Below are positions 1 through 7,792 of a stretch of DNA of 64,000 nucleotides, one piece after another. Origin of the DNA: Akkermansia muciniphila (GTDB taxonomy: Bacteria > Verrucomicrobiota > Verrucomicrobiia > Limisphaerales > SIAT01). The notes under the pieces are model-generated. The model was given only the letters and a program-made list of their open reading frames with translations. It made no database searches and was not told where the DNA came from. Every line of letters begins with the position of its first letter. The first letter of the stretch is position 1. The translations under genes and the position numbers were made by a program. Location of the stretch: the NCBI GenBank assembly GCA_945900775.1, contig CAMDJP010000003.1, positions 1 to 64,000 of the forward strand, read 5' to 3'.

Positions 1-180
1 GACCTCAGCCAGGAAGCTCGCCAAGCCAAGTACGCGGAATTCGGCAAGACCCGCCAAGAGTTCATGGAAAAGCTCCTCACCGCCGAGCAGGCTGCCAAGA
101 TGAAGGAACTGCAGCCCAAGCGCGGCCCCGGCCGTCCCGGCGGCAAGCCTCCCGGTGGCAAGCCTCCCGAGAAGAAGTAA
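1..180 (+). CDS. C-terminal end of a Spy/LTxxQ-like secreted protein (partial)
   Basis: The frame is open from the first base of the window and ends in TAA at 178-180, leaving 59 residues. The visible part is charged and helical (QEARQAKYAEF, then KTRQEFMEKL), followed by LTAEQAAKMKEL, which resembles the LTxxQ signature of Spy/CpxP-like periplasmic proteins. It ends in a Gly/Pro/Lys-rich tail with the repeated unit PGGKP. The start and any signal peptide lie upstream of the window, so the family call is tentative. A strong terminator follows at once, so this gene ends its transcription unit. Confidence 0.55.
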   Translation, partial: DLSQEARQAKYAEFGKTRQEFMEKLLTAEQAAKMKELQPKRGPGRPGGKPPGGKPPEKK

Positions 181-208
181 TTTGCAGTCGGAGTTAGCGC
201 TCTAACCC

Positions 209-243
209 AAGGGGCGGCCGCAAGGCTGCCCCTTTTTCTTTTT
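209..243 (+). terminator. Rho-independent terminator after the partial gene
   Basis: The stem GGGGCGGCC (211-219) pairs with GGCTGCCCC (224-232), with one G-T wobble, around a GCAA tetraloop. The run CCTTTTTCTTTTT follows directly. Confidence 0.85.
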
Positions 244-290
244 GCTGGAGAGAAGCTGGTCTTGAAAAGCAAAATGTAACCGCGGAACCC

Positions 291-324
291 GCCGGACGGG
301 AAGTACAGGGCTCTTCCCGCCGGC
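291..324. other. Strong stem-loop of unknown role
   Basis: GCCGG-A-CGGGAAG (291-303) can pair with CTTCCCG-CCGGC (313-324): 12 base pairs with one bulged A and a nine-base loop. No T-run follows, so it is not a standard terminator. It lies about 100 bases before the DUF1080 gene start and could sit in its leader or be a spare repeat. Nothing else recognisable is seen between 244 and 425. Confidence 0.4.
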
Positions 325-425
325 TCGAATTTCATCCACTTCTCGATGTTCGTGAAGTGTCGGCACTTCTTGGCTTGGCTTCCAGTTGAAAGGCCTTTAG
401 TTTTCGCGCGTCCATTAACGCAACT

Positions 426-1190
426 ATGAACTCAAACAAGTTCCTCGCCATCGTCGCCGCGCTCGCGGCGCTCTCCACCACGACCGCCCCCGCCGCTGAG
501 CAGAACCAACCGCCGAAAGGTTTCACCGCGCTCTTCAACGGCAAGGATCTGAAAGGCTGGCGCGGCGGCGGCACCTTCGACCATCGCAAGCTGCTGGCCA
601 TGACGCCGGAAGCGCGCGCCGAGCAAATCAAGAAGTGGACCGCTGCCGACCAAAAGGGTTCGCTGCTGGAAGCCAGTACCAAGCAATCAGGCAAGGCCCA
701 CTGGTATGTCGAGGGCGACGACTTGGTGAACGACGGCTTCGGCGCTTACGCGACGACGGAAAAGGATTACGGCGACTTTGAGTTGCTGCTCGAATACAAA
801 ACGGTGGCCAAGGCTGACAGCGGCATTTACCTGCGCGGCGTGCCGCAGGTGCAGATTTGGGATTACACAGAAGAAGCCAAGTTCAAGCTCGGCGCGAACA
901 AAGGCTCCGGCGGTCTCTGGAACAATTCAGCGGGCGCAGCGGGCAAAGATCCGCTCGTGCTGGCCGACAAGCCCTTTGGCGAGTGGAACCGGTTTCGCAT
1001 CACGATGATCGGCGAGAAAGTGACCATCTACCTCAACGAGAAGCTCGTTGTGGACAACGCCAAGTTGGAGAACTTCTACGATCGCAAGGTGAGCGTGCCG
1101 GAGAAGGGTCCCATCCAGCTCCAGACCCACGGCGGCGAAATCCGCTGGCGCAATGTGTTCGTCCGCGAAATCAAGAACGGCGGAAAATAA
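426..1190 (+). CDS. Secreted DUF1080 (3-keto-disaccharide hydrolase-like) protein
   Basis: This 254-residue protein starts with a Sec signal peptide (MNSNKFLAIVAALAALS, cleavage after about APAAE). One DUF1080 concanavalin-like jelly-roll domain follows. The typical entry motif FTALFNGKDLKGW is at about residues 34-46, and YGDFELLLEYK, SGIYLRG and GPIQLQTHGGEIRWRNV are also present. Family members act on glycosides, and some are known 3-keto-disaccharide hydrolases; the substrate here is unknown. An insert near residues 50-90 (rich in KLLAMTPEARAEQIKKW-type sequence) is absent from the downstream paralogue. A second DUF1080 gene follows after 23 bases, so the two are probably co-transcribed. 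No clear Shine-Dalgarno is seen before the ATG. Confidence 0.9.
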   Translation: MNSNKFLAIVAALAALSTTTAPAAEQNQPPKGFTALFNGKDLKGWRGGGTFDHRKLLAMTPEARAEQIKKWTAADQKGSLLEASTKQSGKAHWYVEGDDLVNDGFGAYATTEKDYGDFELLLEYKTVAKADSGIYLRGVPQVQIWDYTEEAKFKLGANKGSGGLWNNSAGAAGKDPLVLADKPFGEWNRFRITMIGEKVTIYLNEKLVVDNAKLENFYDRKVSVPEKGPIQLQTHGGEIRWRNVFVREIKNGGK

Positions 1191-1213
1191 TAACACCCAA
1201 CCTCGATACTGAT

Positions 1214-1855
1214 ATGAAACTGACGCATTTCCTTATCCCCGTGCTGCTCGCAGCCTTCACCGCAACGGCCGCCGACAAGGATGGCTTCACCCCTGTTTTT
1301 AACGGCAAGGATTTCACCGGCTGGGCTGGCCCGGTTGAAAACTACGAGGTGAAGGAAGGCGCCGTCGCCTGCAAAGCCGGCAAGGGCGGCACCATCTACA
1401 CGAAGGAAGAGTACGGCGACTTCGTCGTGCGGCTCGAGTTCAAGGTGCCTGCCGGCGGCAACAATGGCCTGGCCATCCGTTATCCCGGCAAGGGCGACAC
1501 CGCCTACGTCGGTATGTGCGAACTGCAGGTGCTCGATGATTCGGCGCCCAAGTACGCCAAGCTCGACCCGCGCCAGTACCACGGCTCGGCCTACGGAATG
1601 GCGGCCCCGAAGCGAGGCCACCAAAAGCCGGTTGGCGAATGGAACACCCAGGAAGTCACCGTGAAAGGATCCAGCATCAAGGTCGTTCTCAATGGTACGA
1701 CCATCCTCGACACCGATCTGAGCAAAGTGGATCCGGCGACCTTCATGGGAAAATCCAAGCACCCCGGTCTCGCGCTGACGAAGGGCCACTTTGGTTTCGC
1801 CGGACACGGCGACGCTGTGCAGTTCCGGAATATCTCCATCAAGCGGCTGGACTAA
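1214..1855 (+). CDS. Secreted DUF1080 protein, second of a tandem pair
   Basis: This protein has 213 residues and starts at ATG 1214, where a normal signal peptide begins (MKLTHFLIPVLLAAFTATAA). The same frame is open upstream to 857, but that stretch is an out-of-frame reading of the preceding gene. The single DUF1080 domain begins with FTPVFNGKDFTGW and has YGDFVVRLEFKVP, NGLAIRYPG and a closing HFGFAGHGDAVQFRNISIKRL. It is shorter than its neighbour, which it follows by 23 bases. The two DUF1080 proteins differ enough to act on different linkages. A bidirectional terminator lies just beyond the stop. Confidence 0.9.
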   Translation: MKLTHFLIPVLLAAFTATAADKDGFTPVFNGKDFTGWAGPVENYEVKEGAVACKAGKGGTIYTKEEYGDFVVRLEFKVPAGGNNGLAIRYPGKGDTAYVGMCELQVLDDSAPKYAKLDPRQYHGSAYGMAAPKRGHQKPVGEWNTQEVTVKGSSIKVVLNGTTILDTDLSKVDPATFMGKSKHPGLALTKGHFGFAGHGDAVQFRNISIKRLD

Positions 1856-1882
1856 ACAGATTTCGCTCCAATTGCAAAAAGC

Positions 1883-1914
1883 AAACAGGCCGGCAATGCC
1901 GGCCTGTTTTGTTT
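1883..1914. terminator. Bidirectional terminator between the DUF1080 pair and ndk
   Basis: A perfect 12-bp stem, AAACAGGCCGGC (1883-1894) with GCCGGCCTGTTT (1898-1909), closes a three-base AAT loop. TTTTGTTTTT follows on the plus strand. On the minus strand the stem runs into GCTTTTTGC, so it can serve both converging units. Confidence 0.85.
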
Positions 1915-1936
1915 TTCGCTGGGACGATTTCCGCCG

Positions 1937-2356
1937 TTACCAGTTGAAGACTTCCTCGGACTTGAAGAAGCGCTTGATCTCGACCTCAGCGTTCGCCACC
2001 GAATCGGAGGCGTGGGCGATATTGCGCATGTTTTCCGTGCCGAAATCGCCGCGAATGGTCCCTTTGGCCGCCTTCTTCGAATCGGTCGGCCCGAGCATTT
2101 CGCGAATGCGCGCCACGGCGTCCGGCCCCTGCAGAATCAGCGCGACTACCGGTGTGGACTGCATGAACGCGACGATGTCCGGGTAGAACGGTCGCTCCAC
2201 GAGGTGTGAGTAATGTTCGCGCAGCACGTCAGAGCTCAGGCGCAGCATCTTGGCCCCGCAAATCTGAAGGCCGGCCTCTTCAAACCGCGCCATCACCGAG
2301 CCGACGCGCTTGTCGGCGAGGCAGTCGGGTTTCAATAAAATCAAGGTCCGCTCCAT
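1937..2356 (-). CDS. ndk: Nucleoside diphosphate kinase
   Basis: Ndk moves the gamma phosphate between nucleoside triphosphates and diphosphates through a phosphohistidine. The 139-residue product starts at ATG 2356 (MERTLILLKPD), the usual beginning of the family; an upstream TTG at 2380 would add eight unusual residues. Lys9 (LLKPD), the phosphohistidine His115 in NIAHASDS and the RGDFG segment are all present, so the enzyme looks complete. It follows trpE by 69 bases on the same strand and probably shares a transcript with hisI-trpE. The bases before the ATG are C-rich and give no Shine-Dalgarno. Confidence 0.95.
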   Translation of the reverse strand: MERTLILLKPDCLADKRVGSVMARFEEAGLQICGAKMLRLSSDVLREHYSHLVERPFYPDIVAFMQSTPVVALILQGPDAVARIREMLGPTDSKKAAKGTIRGDFGTENMRNIAHASDSVANAEVEIKRFFKSEEVFNW

Positions 2357-2425
2357 AAAAGGGGGGGTCTTTATAGCCAAGAAACCGGGGCCGGTGCAAC
2401 AAGGAACTTCGGGCGGGGATTGACC

Positions 2426-3973
2426 TCAGTCTCGGCGGGCAAAGCTTTCCGCGAGCGCGACGGCCTTGAGCATTGCCTTGGCTTTGTTCACCGTCTCTTG
2501 AAATTCCGCTTCCGGATCAGAGTCGTTCACCCAGCCACCGCCCGCTTGTACGTAGGCCTTGCCGTCCTTGATGAGCGCGGAGCGGATGGTGATGCAGCAG
2601 TCGAGATTACCGCTGAAGCTGAAGTAACCCACGCAGCCGCCGTACGGTCCGCGAGAGGACTGTTCCATTTCGCTGATGATTTGCATGGCGCGAATCTTCG
2701 GCGCGCCGGAAAGCGTCCCGGCGGGGAACGTCGCGCGCATCAGGTCATACGGCGTATGTTTCGCCGAAAGCTTCCCTTCAACCTGGCTGACGATGTGCAT
2801 CACGTGGCTATAACGCTCGATGGTCATCAGGTCCTTCACCTGCACGCTGCCGTAGTCGCAGACGCGACCGAGGTCGTTGCGCGCGAGGTCCACGAGCATC
2901 ACATGCTCGGCGCGTTCCTTTGGATCGGCGAGTAACTCCTTCTCGAGAGCGAGATCCTCCGACTCCGTCGCGCCGCGCTTGCGCGTGCCGGCGATGGGCC
3001 GAATCTCCACCTGCCGCTCCTCGCAACGCACGTGTATCTCCGGCGAGGCGCCAACGAGCGCGAAGCCCTCCAACTCGAGCAGGAAGAGATAGGGCGAGGG
3101 GTTGATGGAACGCACGGCACGGTAGATGTCCAACGGCGAGGCCTTCACCGGCGTGCTGAAGCGCTGCGAGCCGACGACCTGAATGATGTCGCCAGCGCGG
3201 ATATATTCCTTCGCCTTGAGCACATTCGCCAGGAACTGCTCCTTCGTCGTGTTGCTCTCGAATGGCGCCTCGGGCACCGGCCCGCCGAGCGTCACCGGCA
3301 CGTGATCCGTCGGTTGCTCCAGCAGGGAGACGAGACGGTCAATCTCGCTCACCGCGTTCTCGTAGGCTTCGGCCGGAGTGGCGAAGTCGTCGAGGCAGGC
3401 GTTGACGAGGATGGTGATGGTCTGCGCCACGCGGTCGAACACGAGCAGTTCGTCCGCGATGAGGAAGTACATCACCGGCGTGCCCAGCTCGTCCTTCTGA
3501 GGACGCGGCACAATCGGCTCCACGTCGTGGATGAACTCGTACCCGATGAACCCGACCGCGCCGCCGGTGAACCGCGGCAGGCCCGGCAATGTCACGGCTT
3601 TGTAGCGCGCTAGCACCTTCTCGACGACCTCGAGGCCGTCCTTCACACAATTCTCGCACGGCTCCTTGCCGGGAGCGGGGATTGCGAATTTCTCGACCCC
3701 CTTCCCGTTCTGGATCAGCTCGATGCGGTTGCCGGTCTGCTTGATCACCGCGCGCGGATTGCAGCCAACGAACGAGTAACGGCCGATGTGCTCCCCGCCC
3801 TCGACGCTCTCGAACAGGAACGCCTCGCCCTGTCCGCGAATCTTTTTGTAAGCCGAGAGCGGCGTCTCCAAATCAGCGAGGATGCGGCGCGTCACCGGGA
3901 TGAGATTCCCCTGCGCGGTCAGTTTCACGAACTCCTCTTGTGGCGGATAATACAGAGACATGGCTTGCGTCAT
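2426..3973 (-). CDS. trpE: Anthranilate synthase component I
   Basis: TrpE makes anthranilate from chorismate, using ammonia supplied by TrpG, at the first step of tryptophan synthesis. The 515-residue product has the N-terminal regulatory domain ([17 protein letters not shown], matching the tryptophan-binding LLES region) and the chorismate-binding domain with [30 protein letters not shown] and [11 protein letters not shown]. The start is taken at ATG 3973, which overlaps the hisI stop as ATGA, so translation is probably coupled. The frame is open further upstream to 4081, but that part only reads hisI out of frame. ATG 3961 (MSLYYPP) is an alternative. No trpG gene is in the window. Confidence 0.93.
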   Translation of the reverse strand: MTQAMSLYYPPQEEFVKLTAQGNLIPVTRRILADLETPLSAYKKIRGQGEAFLFESVEGGEHIGRYSFVGCNPRAVIKQTGNRIELIQNGKGVEKFAIPAPGKEPCENCVKDGLEVVEKVLARYKAVTLPGLPRFTGGAVGFIGYEFIHDVEPIVPRPQKDELGTPVMYFLIADELLVFDRVAQTITILVNACLDDFATPAEAYENAVSEIDRLVSLLEQPTDHVPVTLGGPVPEAPFESNTTKEQFLANVLKAKEYIRAGDIIQVVGSQRFSTPVKASPLDIYRAVRSINPSPYLFLLELEGFALVGASPEIHVRCEERQVEIRPIAGTRKRGATESEDLALEKELLADPKERAEHVMLVDLARNDLGRVCDYGSVQVKDLMTIERYSHVMHIVSQVEGKLSAKHTPYDLMRATFPAGTLSGAPKIRAMQIISEMEQSSRGPYGGCVGYFSFSGNLDCCITIRSALIKDGKAYVQAGGGWVNDSDPEAEFQETVNKAKAMLKAVALAESFARRD

Positions 3974-4356
3974 TTCTTCCCGTAGATCTGTTCCGGCGTC
4001 TCCAGTTGCGGCTCCGTGACCTTCTCGCGCGCACCCTCCGTCACGCTGCGGAAGAAGCAACTCTTGTAACCCTCGTGACACGCCGCGCCCGTCTGCTCCA
4101 CTTGGATGAGTAACGTATCACCGTCGCAATCGAACGCCACATTCTTCACCAACTGCACGTGACCGCTCGACTCGCCCTTCATCCAGAACTTCTGGCGCGA
4201 CCGACTCCAGAAATGCGTCTTACCCGTAGCGATTGTCGTCTCAAGCGACGCGCGATTCATCCACGCCATCATCAACACGCGCCCCGTGGACTGCTCCTGC
4301 ACGATGGCCGGGATCAAGCCATCCGGGTTAAACTTCAACTTCTCGTAGAAAGACAT
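3970..4356 (-). CDS. hisI: Phosphoribosyl-AMP cyclohydrolase
   Basis: HisI opens the adenine ring of phosphoribosyl-AMP in the third step of histidine synthesis, using a bound zinc ion. The 128-residue protein is a stand-alone HisI without a HisE pyrophosphohydrolase domain. It carries RVLMMAWMN, the HFWSRSR segment, the metal-binding FDCDGDTLL (Cys77 and the aspartates) and [12 protein letters not shown] (Cys93, Cys100). It is the first gene of a minus-strand unit with trpE, which it overlaps by four bases, and ndk. hisF lies 2 kb away in a separate unit. Confidence 0.95.
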   Translation of the reverse strand: MSFYEKLKFNPDGLIPAIVQEQSTGRVLMMAWMNRASLETTIATGKTHFWSRSRQKFWMKGESSGHVQLVKNVAFDCDGDTLLIQVEQTGAACHEGYKSCFFRSVTEGAREKVTEPQLETPEQIYGKK

Positions 4357-4619
4357 GAGTCAGAGCTAACCACAGCCTCGCCGACGCCTCAAAGCCATTT
4401 TGCTGACTCCAGGAAAAGCTGACGGATCGTGCGCATCTGTTAACATGAATTGACCAAGCCTAAAGTCGTTCTGGCGAGGTTCCATGAATAGTTTCGCGAC
4501 CGATGGCCTCTTCCTCAAAAGCCAATGTGGGTGCAAGGAAGAATCTGCTTTGTCTTCTGCGCTTCTTTGCCCGGAACTCAGCGGTTGCCAGCAATCCAAA
4601 CCTTCCCCAATCTCTCGGC

Positions 4620-5696
4620 GTGAAAAGCCGTTTTCTTGCCTCGCTGTTGGTTGCTCTCGCCATTGCGGTCCCGCTCCGCGCATGGGATTACGAGGGCCAT
4701 CGCACGGTCAATCAGCTCGCGCTGGCGTCGTTGCCGACGAATTTCCCCGCCGCCCTCCGCGACGCCGCAGCACAGGAGCGCGTGGCTTTTCTCGCGGGCG
4801 AGCCGGATCGCTGGCGCAATACGATAGACAAGCCGCTGCGCCATCTCAACGGTTTGGATCACTACTTCGACATGGAATACCTCGCGGATTACTACGGTAT
4901 GACTGCCACGAATCTCAGTCCATTTCGCTACGAGTTCACCGCGCAGATGGCTGCCGTGCGCGCGAAGTCGCCAGAGAAGTTCCCCGCTGACGAGAAGGAC
5001 AACGACCGCATCAAATACCTGCCCGGCTTTCTGCCGTGGGCCATCATGGAGAACTACGCGAAGCTCAAGTCCGGCTTCAGCTACCTGAAGGTGTATGAGG
5101 AGATGGGTGCGCCCGAGGAAGTCGCCGAGGCGCGGCGGAACATACTCTACGTCATGGGCACGATGGGCCATTACGTGGGCGACGCCACCCAACCGCTGCA
5201 CACGACGAAGCATTTCAACGGCTGGGCAGGTCCGAACCCCAAAGGCTACGGTACGAATAAGACTTTCCACTCGTGGATTGATGGCGGCTACCTCCGTAAG
5301 GTTGGCGGGCTGAAGAATGCCGAGCTGCACGCGAAGTTGCGGCCCGCTGCTCTGCTCGCGCTCGACGGCGTGCCGGTCCGCGATGCCGAGGAAGTCTTCA
5401 AGCTGGTGATGCGCTTCATCAGCGAGCAGCACAAGCTCGTGGAACCGCTCTACGAGATGAACAAGGACGGTCGCCTCTCCGGCACCGGTGAAAAGGGCAT
5501 GGAGGGCTTCCCAGTGTTGACCAAGCAAATCACTGTTGCCGCGCAACTGCTCGGCGACATCTGGCTCACCGCCTACCAGAGCGCGCCCGTGGATAACTTC
5601 CTCAAGAACCAGCTCGCGACGCGCAAGCTCCAAGCCGAGGCGAAAGAGGGCAAGACCGACCCAAAATCGAAGTCGAAGAAAAAATCGGAGAAGTGA
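4620..5696 (+). CDS. Secreted S1/P1-type zinc nuclease
   Basis: The best start is GTG 4620, giving 358 residues and a signal peptide (KSRFLASLLVALAIAVPLRA) that would be cut just before Trp22. In S1/P1 nucleases the mature N-terminal Trp binds zinc, so WDYEGHR at 22-28 fits exactly. The open frame to 4503 would bury the signal. HLNGLDHYFD, MGHYVGDATQPLHTT and FHSWIDGGYL are the expected zinc-site histidine and aspartate segments. The family cuts single-stranded DNA and RNA, here outside the cytoplasm, perhaps for phosphate or nucleotide scavenging. The C terminus is a Lys-rich tail (PKSKSKKKSEK) not needed by the fold. No Shine-Dalgarno is visible. Confidence 0.85.
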   Translation: MKSRFLASLLVALAIAVPLRAWDYEGHRTVNQLALASLPTNFPAALRDAAAQERVAFLAGEPDRWRNTIDKPLRHLNGLDHYFDMEYLADYYGMTATNLSPFRYEFTAQMAAVRAKSPEKFPADEKDNDRIKYLPGFLPWAIMENYAKLKSGFSYLKVYEEMGAPEEVAEARRNILYVMGTMGHYVGDATQPLHTTKHFNGWAGPNPKGYGTNKTFHSWIDGGYLRKVGGLKNAELHAKLRPAALLALDGVPVRDAEEVFKLVMRFISEQHKLVEPLYEMNKDGRLSGTGEKGMEGFPVLTKQITVAAQLLGDIWLTAYQSAPVDNFLKNQLATRKLQAEAKEGKTDPKSKSKKKSEK

Positions 5697-5904
5697 AACG
5701 TGAGGGAGTTAAAGGTGTCCTGGGTTGCAATCCTCAACCCTTCTCACTTTGAAGAGCGACCACCACAACTCAGCAATCGTCCAGCCCTAGCAATCGTTCA
5801 AAAGCTTTTTCAGGTATCATCCTTGCCGCTCACACCACACTCCTCCAGCCACTGAAAGTAGCGAGGAACCACTAACAGCCAGCAAAGGAAATCGGAGTTG
5901 GTAC

Positions 5905-5941
5905 AAGCCCGTTCTATATATGCATGGAGCGGGTCTTTTTG
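5905..5941 (+). terminator. Probable terminator after the nuclease gene
   Basis: GCCCGTTC (5907-5914) pairs with GAGCGGGT (5927-5934) over eight base pairs with two G-T wobbles, followed by CTTTTTG. It lies 210 bases after the nuclease stop. A smaller hairpin, GGGTTG/CAACCC, sits at 5722-5740. I see no convincing gene between 5697 and 5973. Confidence 0.5.
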
Positions 5942-5973
5942 TTTCGGGAAACGCGGCGAGGAGTGGCGACGGG

Positions 5974-6342
5974 TTAATCTGACTTCGGCAAAAATGTGAA
6001 CGCCACCGCTGCAAGAATGCAGGCGAAGGCAGCGAGGTGGTTCCAGCGGAGGTTCTCACTGAGGTAGGTCAGCGCGAATCCCCCGAAGATGGTGAGGGTG
6101 ATTACTTCCTCGAGAATCTTCAGTTCCACAGGCGAGTAGGCACCGTGACCTCAGCGCTTAGCTGGTACCATCAGGTAATATTCGAAGAGGGCGATGCCCC
6201 AACTCGCCAAGACGACGGACTAGAGCGGCAGATGCTTGAACTTGAGATGCTCTTACGACGCGAAAGTCATGAAGACGTTCGATGCGATGAGCAGGAGGAC
6301 AGGCGTGAACCGCGCATCGGCGAGCGAGGACATGGCGTTCAT
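5974..6342 (-). pseudogene. Decayed DUF486 (DMT-type small membrane) gene with three in-frame stops
   Basis: Reading 123 codons from ATG 6342 to TAA 5974 gives a recognisable DUF486/DMT-family membrane protein. VLLLIASNVFMTFA is followed by HLKFKHLPL, VLASWGIALFEYYLMVPA, LKILEEVITLTIFGGFALTYL and LRWNHLAAFACILAAVAFTFL. The frame is never lost, but it is interrupted by TAA at 6253-6255 (codon 30), TAG at 6220-6222 (codon 41) and TGA at 6151-6153 (codon 64). The first two fall where the family normally has Trp-Tyr and Leu-Trp. The ATG overlaps the hisF stop as ATGA, so it was once translationally coupled to hisF. Length and order are otherwise normal for the family. Confidence 0.85.
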
Positions 6343-7115
6343 GTGAATCGGACCGGGATGCCTTTGGCGGCGAGATGGCGTTTCACATCGGCGACAGTGA
6401 AGGTGCCGAAATGAAAGATGCTCGCGGCGAGTACGGCGTCGGCGCGGCCTGCAAGAAGTACGTCGGCCATGTGTTCGAGACTACCTGCGCCGCCGCTGGC
6501 GACGACGGGGACACCCACCGCTTGGCTAACACGACGGGTGATTTCGAGATCGAAGCCAGCCTTCGTGCCGTCGGCGTCGATGGAGTTGAGCACAATCTCA
6601 CCCGCGCCGAGTTGGACAGCTTTCACCGCCCATTCCACGGCGTCGAAACCAGTGGGCTCGCGTCCGCCTTTGGCGAAGACTTCCCAGCGGTCGGGCGCGA
6701 CTTTCTTGGCGTCGATAGAGACAACGATGCATTGACTGCCGAACTTCTCGGCGCCAGCGCGGATGAGGTCGGGCGTGGCGAGGGCAGAGGAGTTGATGCT
6801 GGTCTTGTCCGCACCGGCCTTGAGCATCGTGTGCATGTCCTCCACGGTGCGGATGCCGCCGCCGACGGTGAGCGGCATGAAACATTCGTCAGCGACGCGT
6901 TCGATGGTCTCGACCATCGTGGCCCGGCCATGGGCACTGGCGGTGATGTCGAAGAAGACCATCTCATCAGCACCCTGCTCGTTGTAACGGAGGGCGAGCT
7001 CGACGGGATCGCCCACATTGCGCAACTCGCCGGCCTCGGCGCGGCCGAACTGCACGCCACGGGTGACCTGACCACCGTGGACGTCGAGGCACGGGATGAC
7101 GCGTTTTGCTAGCAT
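6339..7115 (-). CDS. hisF: Imidazole glycerol phosphate synthase, cyclase subunit
   Basis: HisF is the (beta/alpha)8 cyclase half of the HisF-HisH synthase. It turns PRFAR and ammonia into imidazole glycerol phosphate and AICAR. The 258-residue protein starts [12 protein letters not shown], with the catalytic acid Asp11. The second catalytic acid is in VVSIDAKK (Asp135, equivalent to E. coli Asp130). The phosphate-binding loops [11 protein letters not shown] and [13 protein letters not shown] are intact. No hisH is nearby. The stop overlaps the start of the decayed DUF486 gene, so hisF was formerly followed by a coupled membrane-protein gene. Confidence 0.96.
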   Translation of the reverse strand: MLAKRVIPCLDVHGGQVTRGVQFGRAEAGELRNVGDPVELALRYNEQGADEMVFFDITASAHGRATMVETIERVADECFMPLTVGGGIRTVEDMHTMLKAGADKTSINSSALATPDLIRAGAEKFGSQCIVVSIDAKKVAPDRWEVFAKGGREPTGFDAVEWAVKAVQLGAGEIVLNSIDADGTKAGFDLEITRRVSQAVGVPVVASGGAGSLEHMADVLLAGRADAVLAASIFHFGTFTVADVKRHLAAKGIPVRFT

Positions 7116-7187
7116 AACAACAAGGCGAGCATCTTAAATGGCGGGGATGCCCCTGCGCAACGGGGTTTTCGGGTCATGTGCTGGAAA

Positions 7188-7216
7188 CAAAAAACCGGCG
7201 GCTGGCCGCCGCCGGT
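7188..7216 (-). terminator. Terminator for the small DNA-binding-type gene
   Basis: On the minus strand ACCGGCGGC pairs with GCCGCCGGT (arms 7208-7216 and 7194-7202) around a five-base loop. Six T residues follow, then GTTT. It lies 22 bases beyond the stop at 7238. Confidence 0.85.
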
Positions 7217-7237
7217 CTTGCGAAAATTAGGCGCCGA

Positions 7238-7603
7238 TTACTTGGCCAAGATGAACTTGCCGCCATCGGCTTTCTTGAACGTCTTGCCGGTATAAAGCAG
7301 GACGTTAATCGAGTTCATCGGATTTTTGGTGGCAAACTTATAACCGGTCTTCTTGATGGCTTCGAGAATCTCGGGCTTGGTGAGTGCCTTGCGGCTGATG
7401 ACTTGGGTCGCGGCCTCCTTGAGTGACATCTTGTTCTTCGCACGCTTGCGACTCGGTGCGGCTGGGGCGCGCATGATGGCCTCGGGAGCGCCGGCGAGGG
7501 TCTTGTTGATCTGGACCAACCGAGCTTCAATCTCGACCTTCTCTTTCAGGATCGAGTTGCGGAGTTGTGCGTATTGGTGGAGAGCGTCACTTTTAATAGC
7601 CAT
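7238..7603 (-). CDS. Small basic protein with a winged-helix (HARE-HTH-like) C-terminal domain
   Basis: The 121-residue product starts at ATG 7603 (MAIKSDALHQY); the frame runs further up but through the divergent promoter region. Residues 1-45 form a charged coiled-coil-like helix, followed by a basic linker (APSRKRAKNK). The C terminus, ALTKPEILEAIKKTGYKF then SINVLLYTGKTFKKADGGKFIL, reads like a small winged helix of the HARE-HTH or H-NS-linked type. It may be a nucleoid-associated or regulatory protein. A 33-bp palindrome lies 58 bases upstream in the gap shared with the LpoB-like operon, which would suit autoregulation. Family assignment is by pattern only. Confidence 0.7.
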   Translation of the reverse strand: MAIKSDALHQYAQLRNSILKEKVEIEARLVQINKTLAGAPEAIMRAPAAPSRKRAKNKMSLKEAATQVISRKALTKPEILEAIKKTGYKFATKNPMNSINVLLYTGKTFKKADGGKFILAK

Positions 7604-7660
7604 AAGAAAGTTCTGATTAATCTTAGTATAAAAAACAGGCAAGCATATTATTGTCTCCCG

Positions 7661-7693
7661 TTTACAGCGAACCAATGATTGGCACGCTGTGAA
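7661..7693. promoter_or_regulatory. 33-bp imperfect palindrome, candidate operator
   Basis: The left arm TTTACAGCGAACCAAT (7661-7676) and the right arm ATTGGCACGCTGTGAA (7678-7693) are inverted copies matching at 13 of 16 positions around G7677. No T-run follows. It sits midway between the divergent starts at 7603 and 7793, so it could control both. Confidence 0.55.
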
Positions 7694-7792
7694 TGTCCAG
7701 TTTCCGCTGGCGTCAAATCCCTGCGTGACGTACGGTGTCCACACGAAAACAGACCCGAATTGCGCCGGGGAGCGCGCATCGAAAGGAAGATT

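Noticed and set aside
857-1213. N-terminal extension of the second DUF1080 protein
   Set aside because: The extension reads the first DUF1080 gene out of frame; ATG 1214 begins a normal signal peptide.
3974-4081. N-terminal extension of TrpE
   Set aside because: It reads hisI out of frame; the ATGA overlap gives a better start.
4503-4619. N-terminal extension of the S1/P1 nuclease
   Set aside because: It would bury the signal peptide, and the mature Trp start supports GTG 4620.
5817-6059. 80-codon minus-strand frame after the nuclease
   Set aside because: It runs across a terminator hairpin and part of the DUF486 relic in another frame, with no motif.
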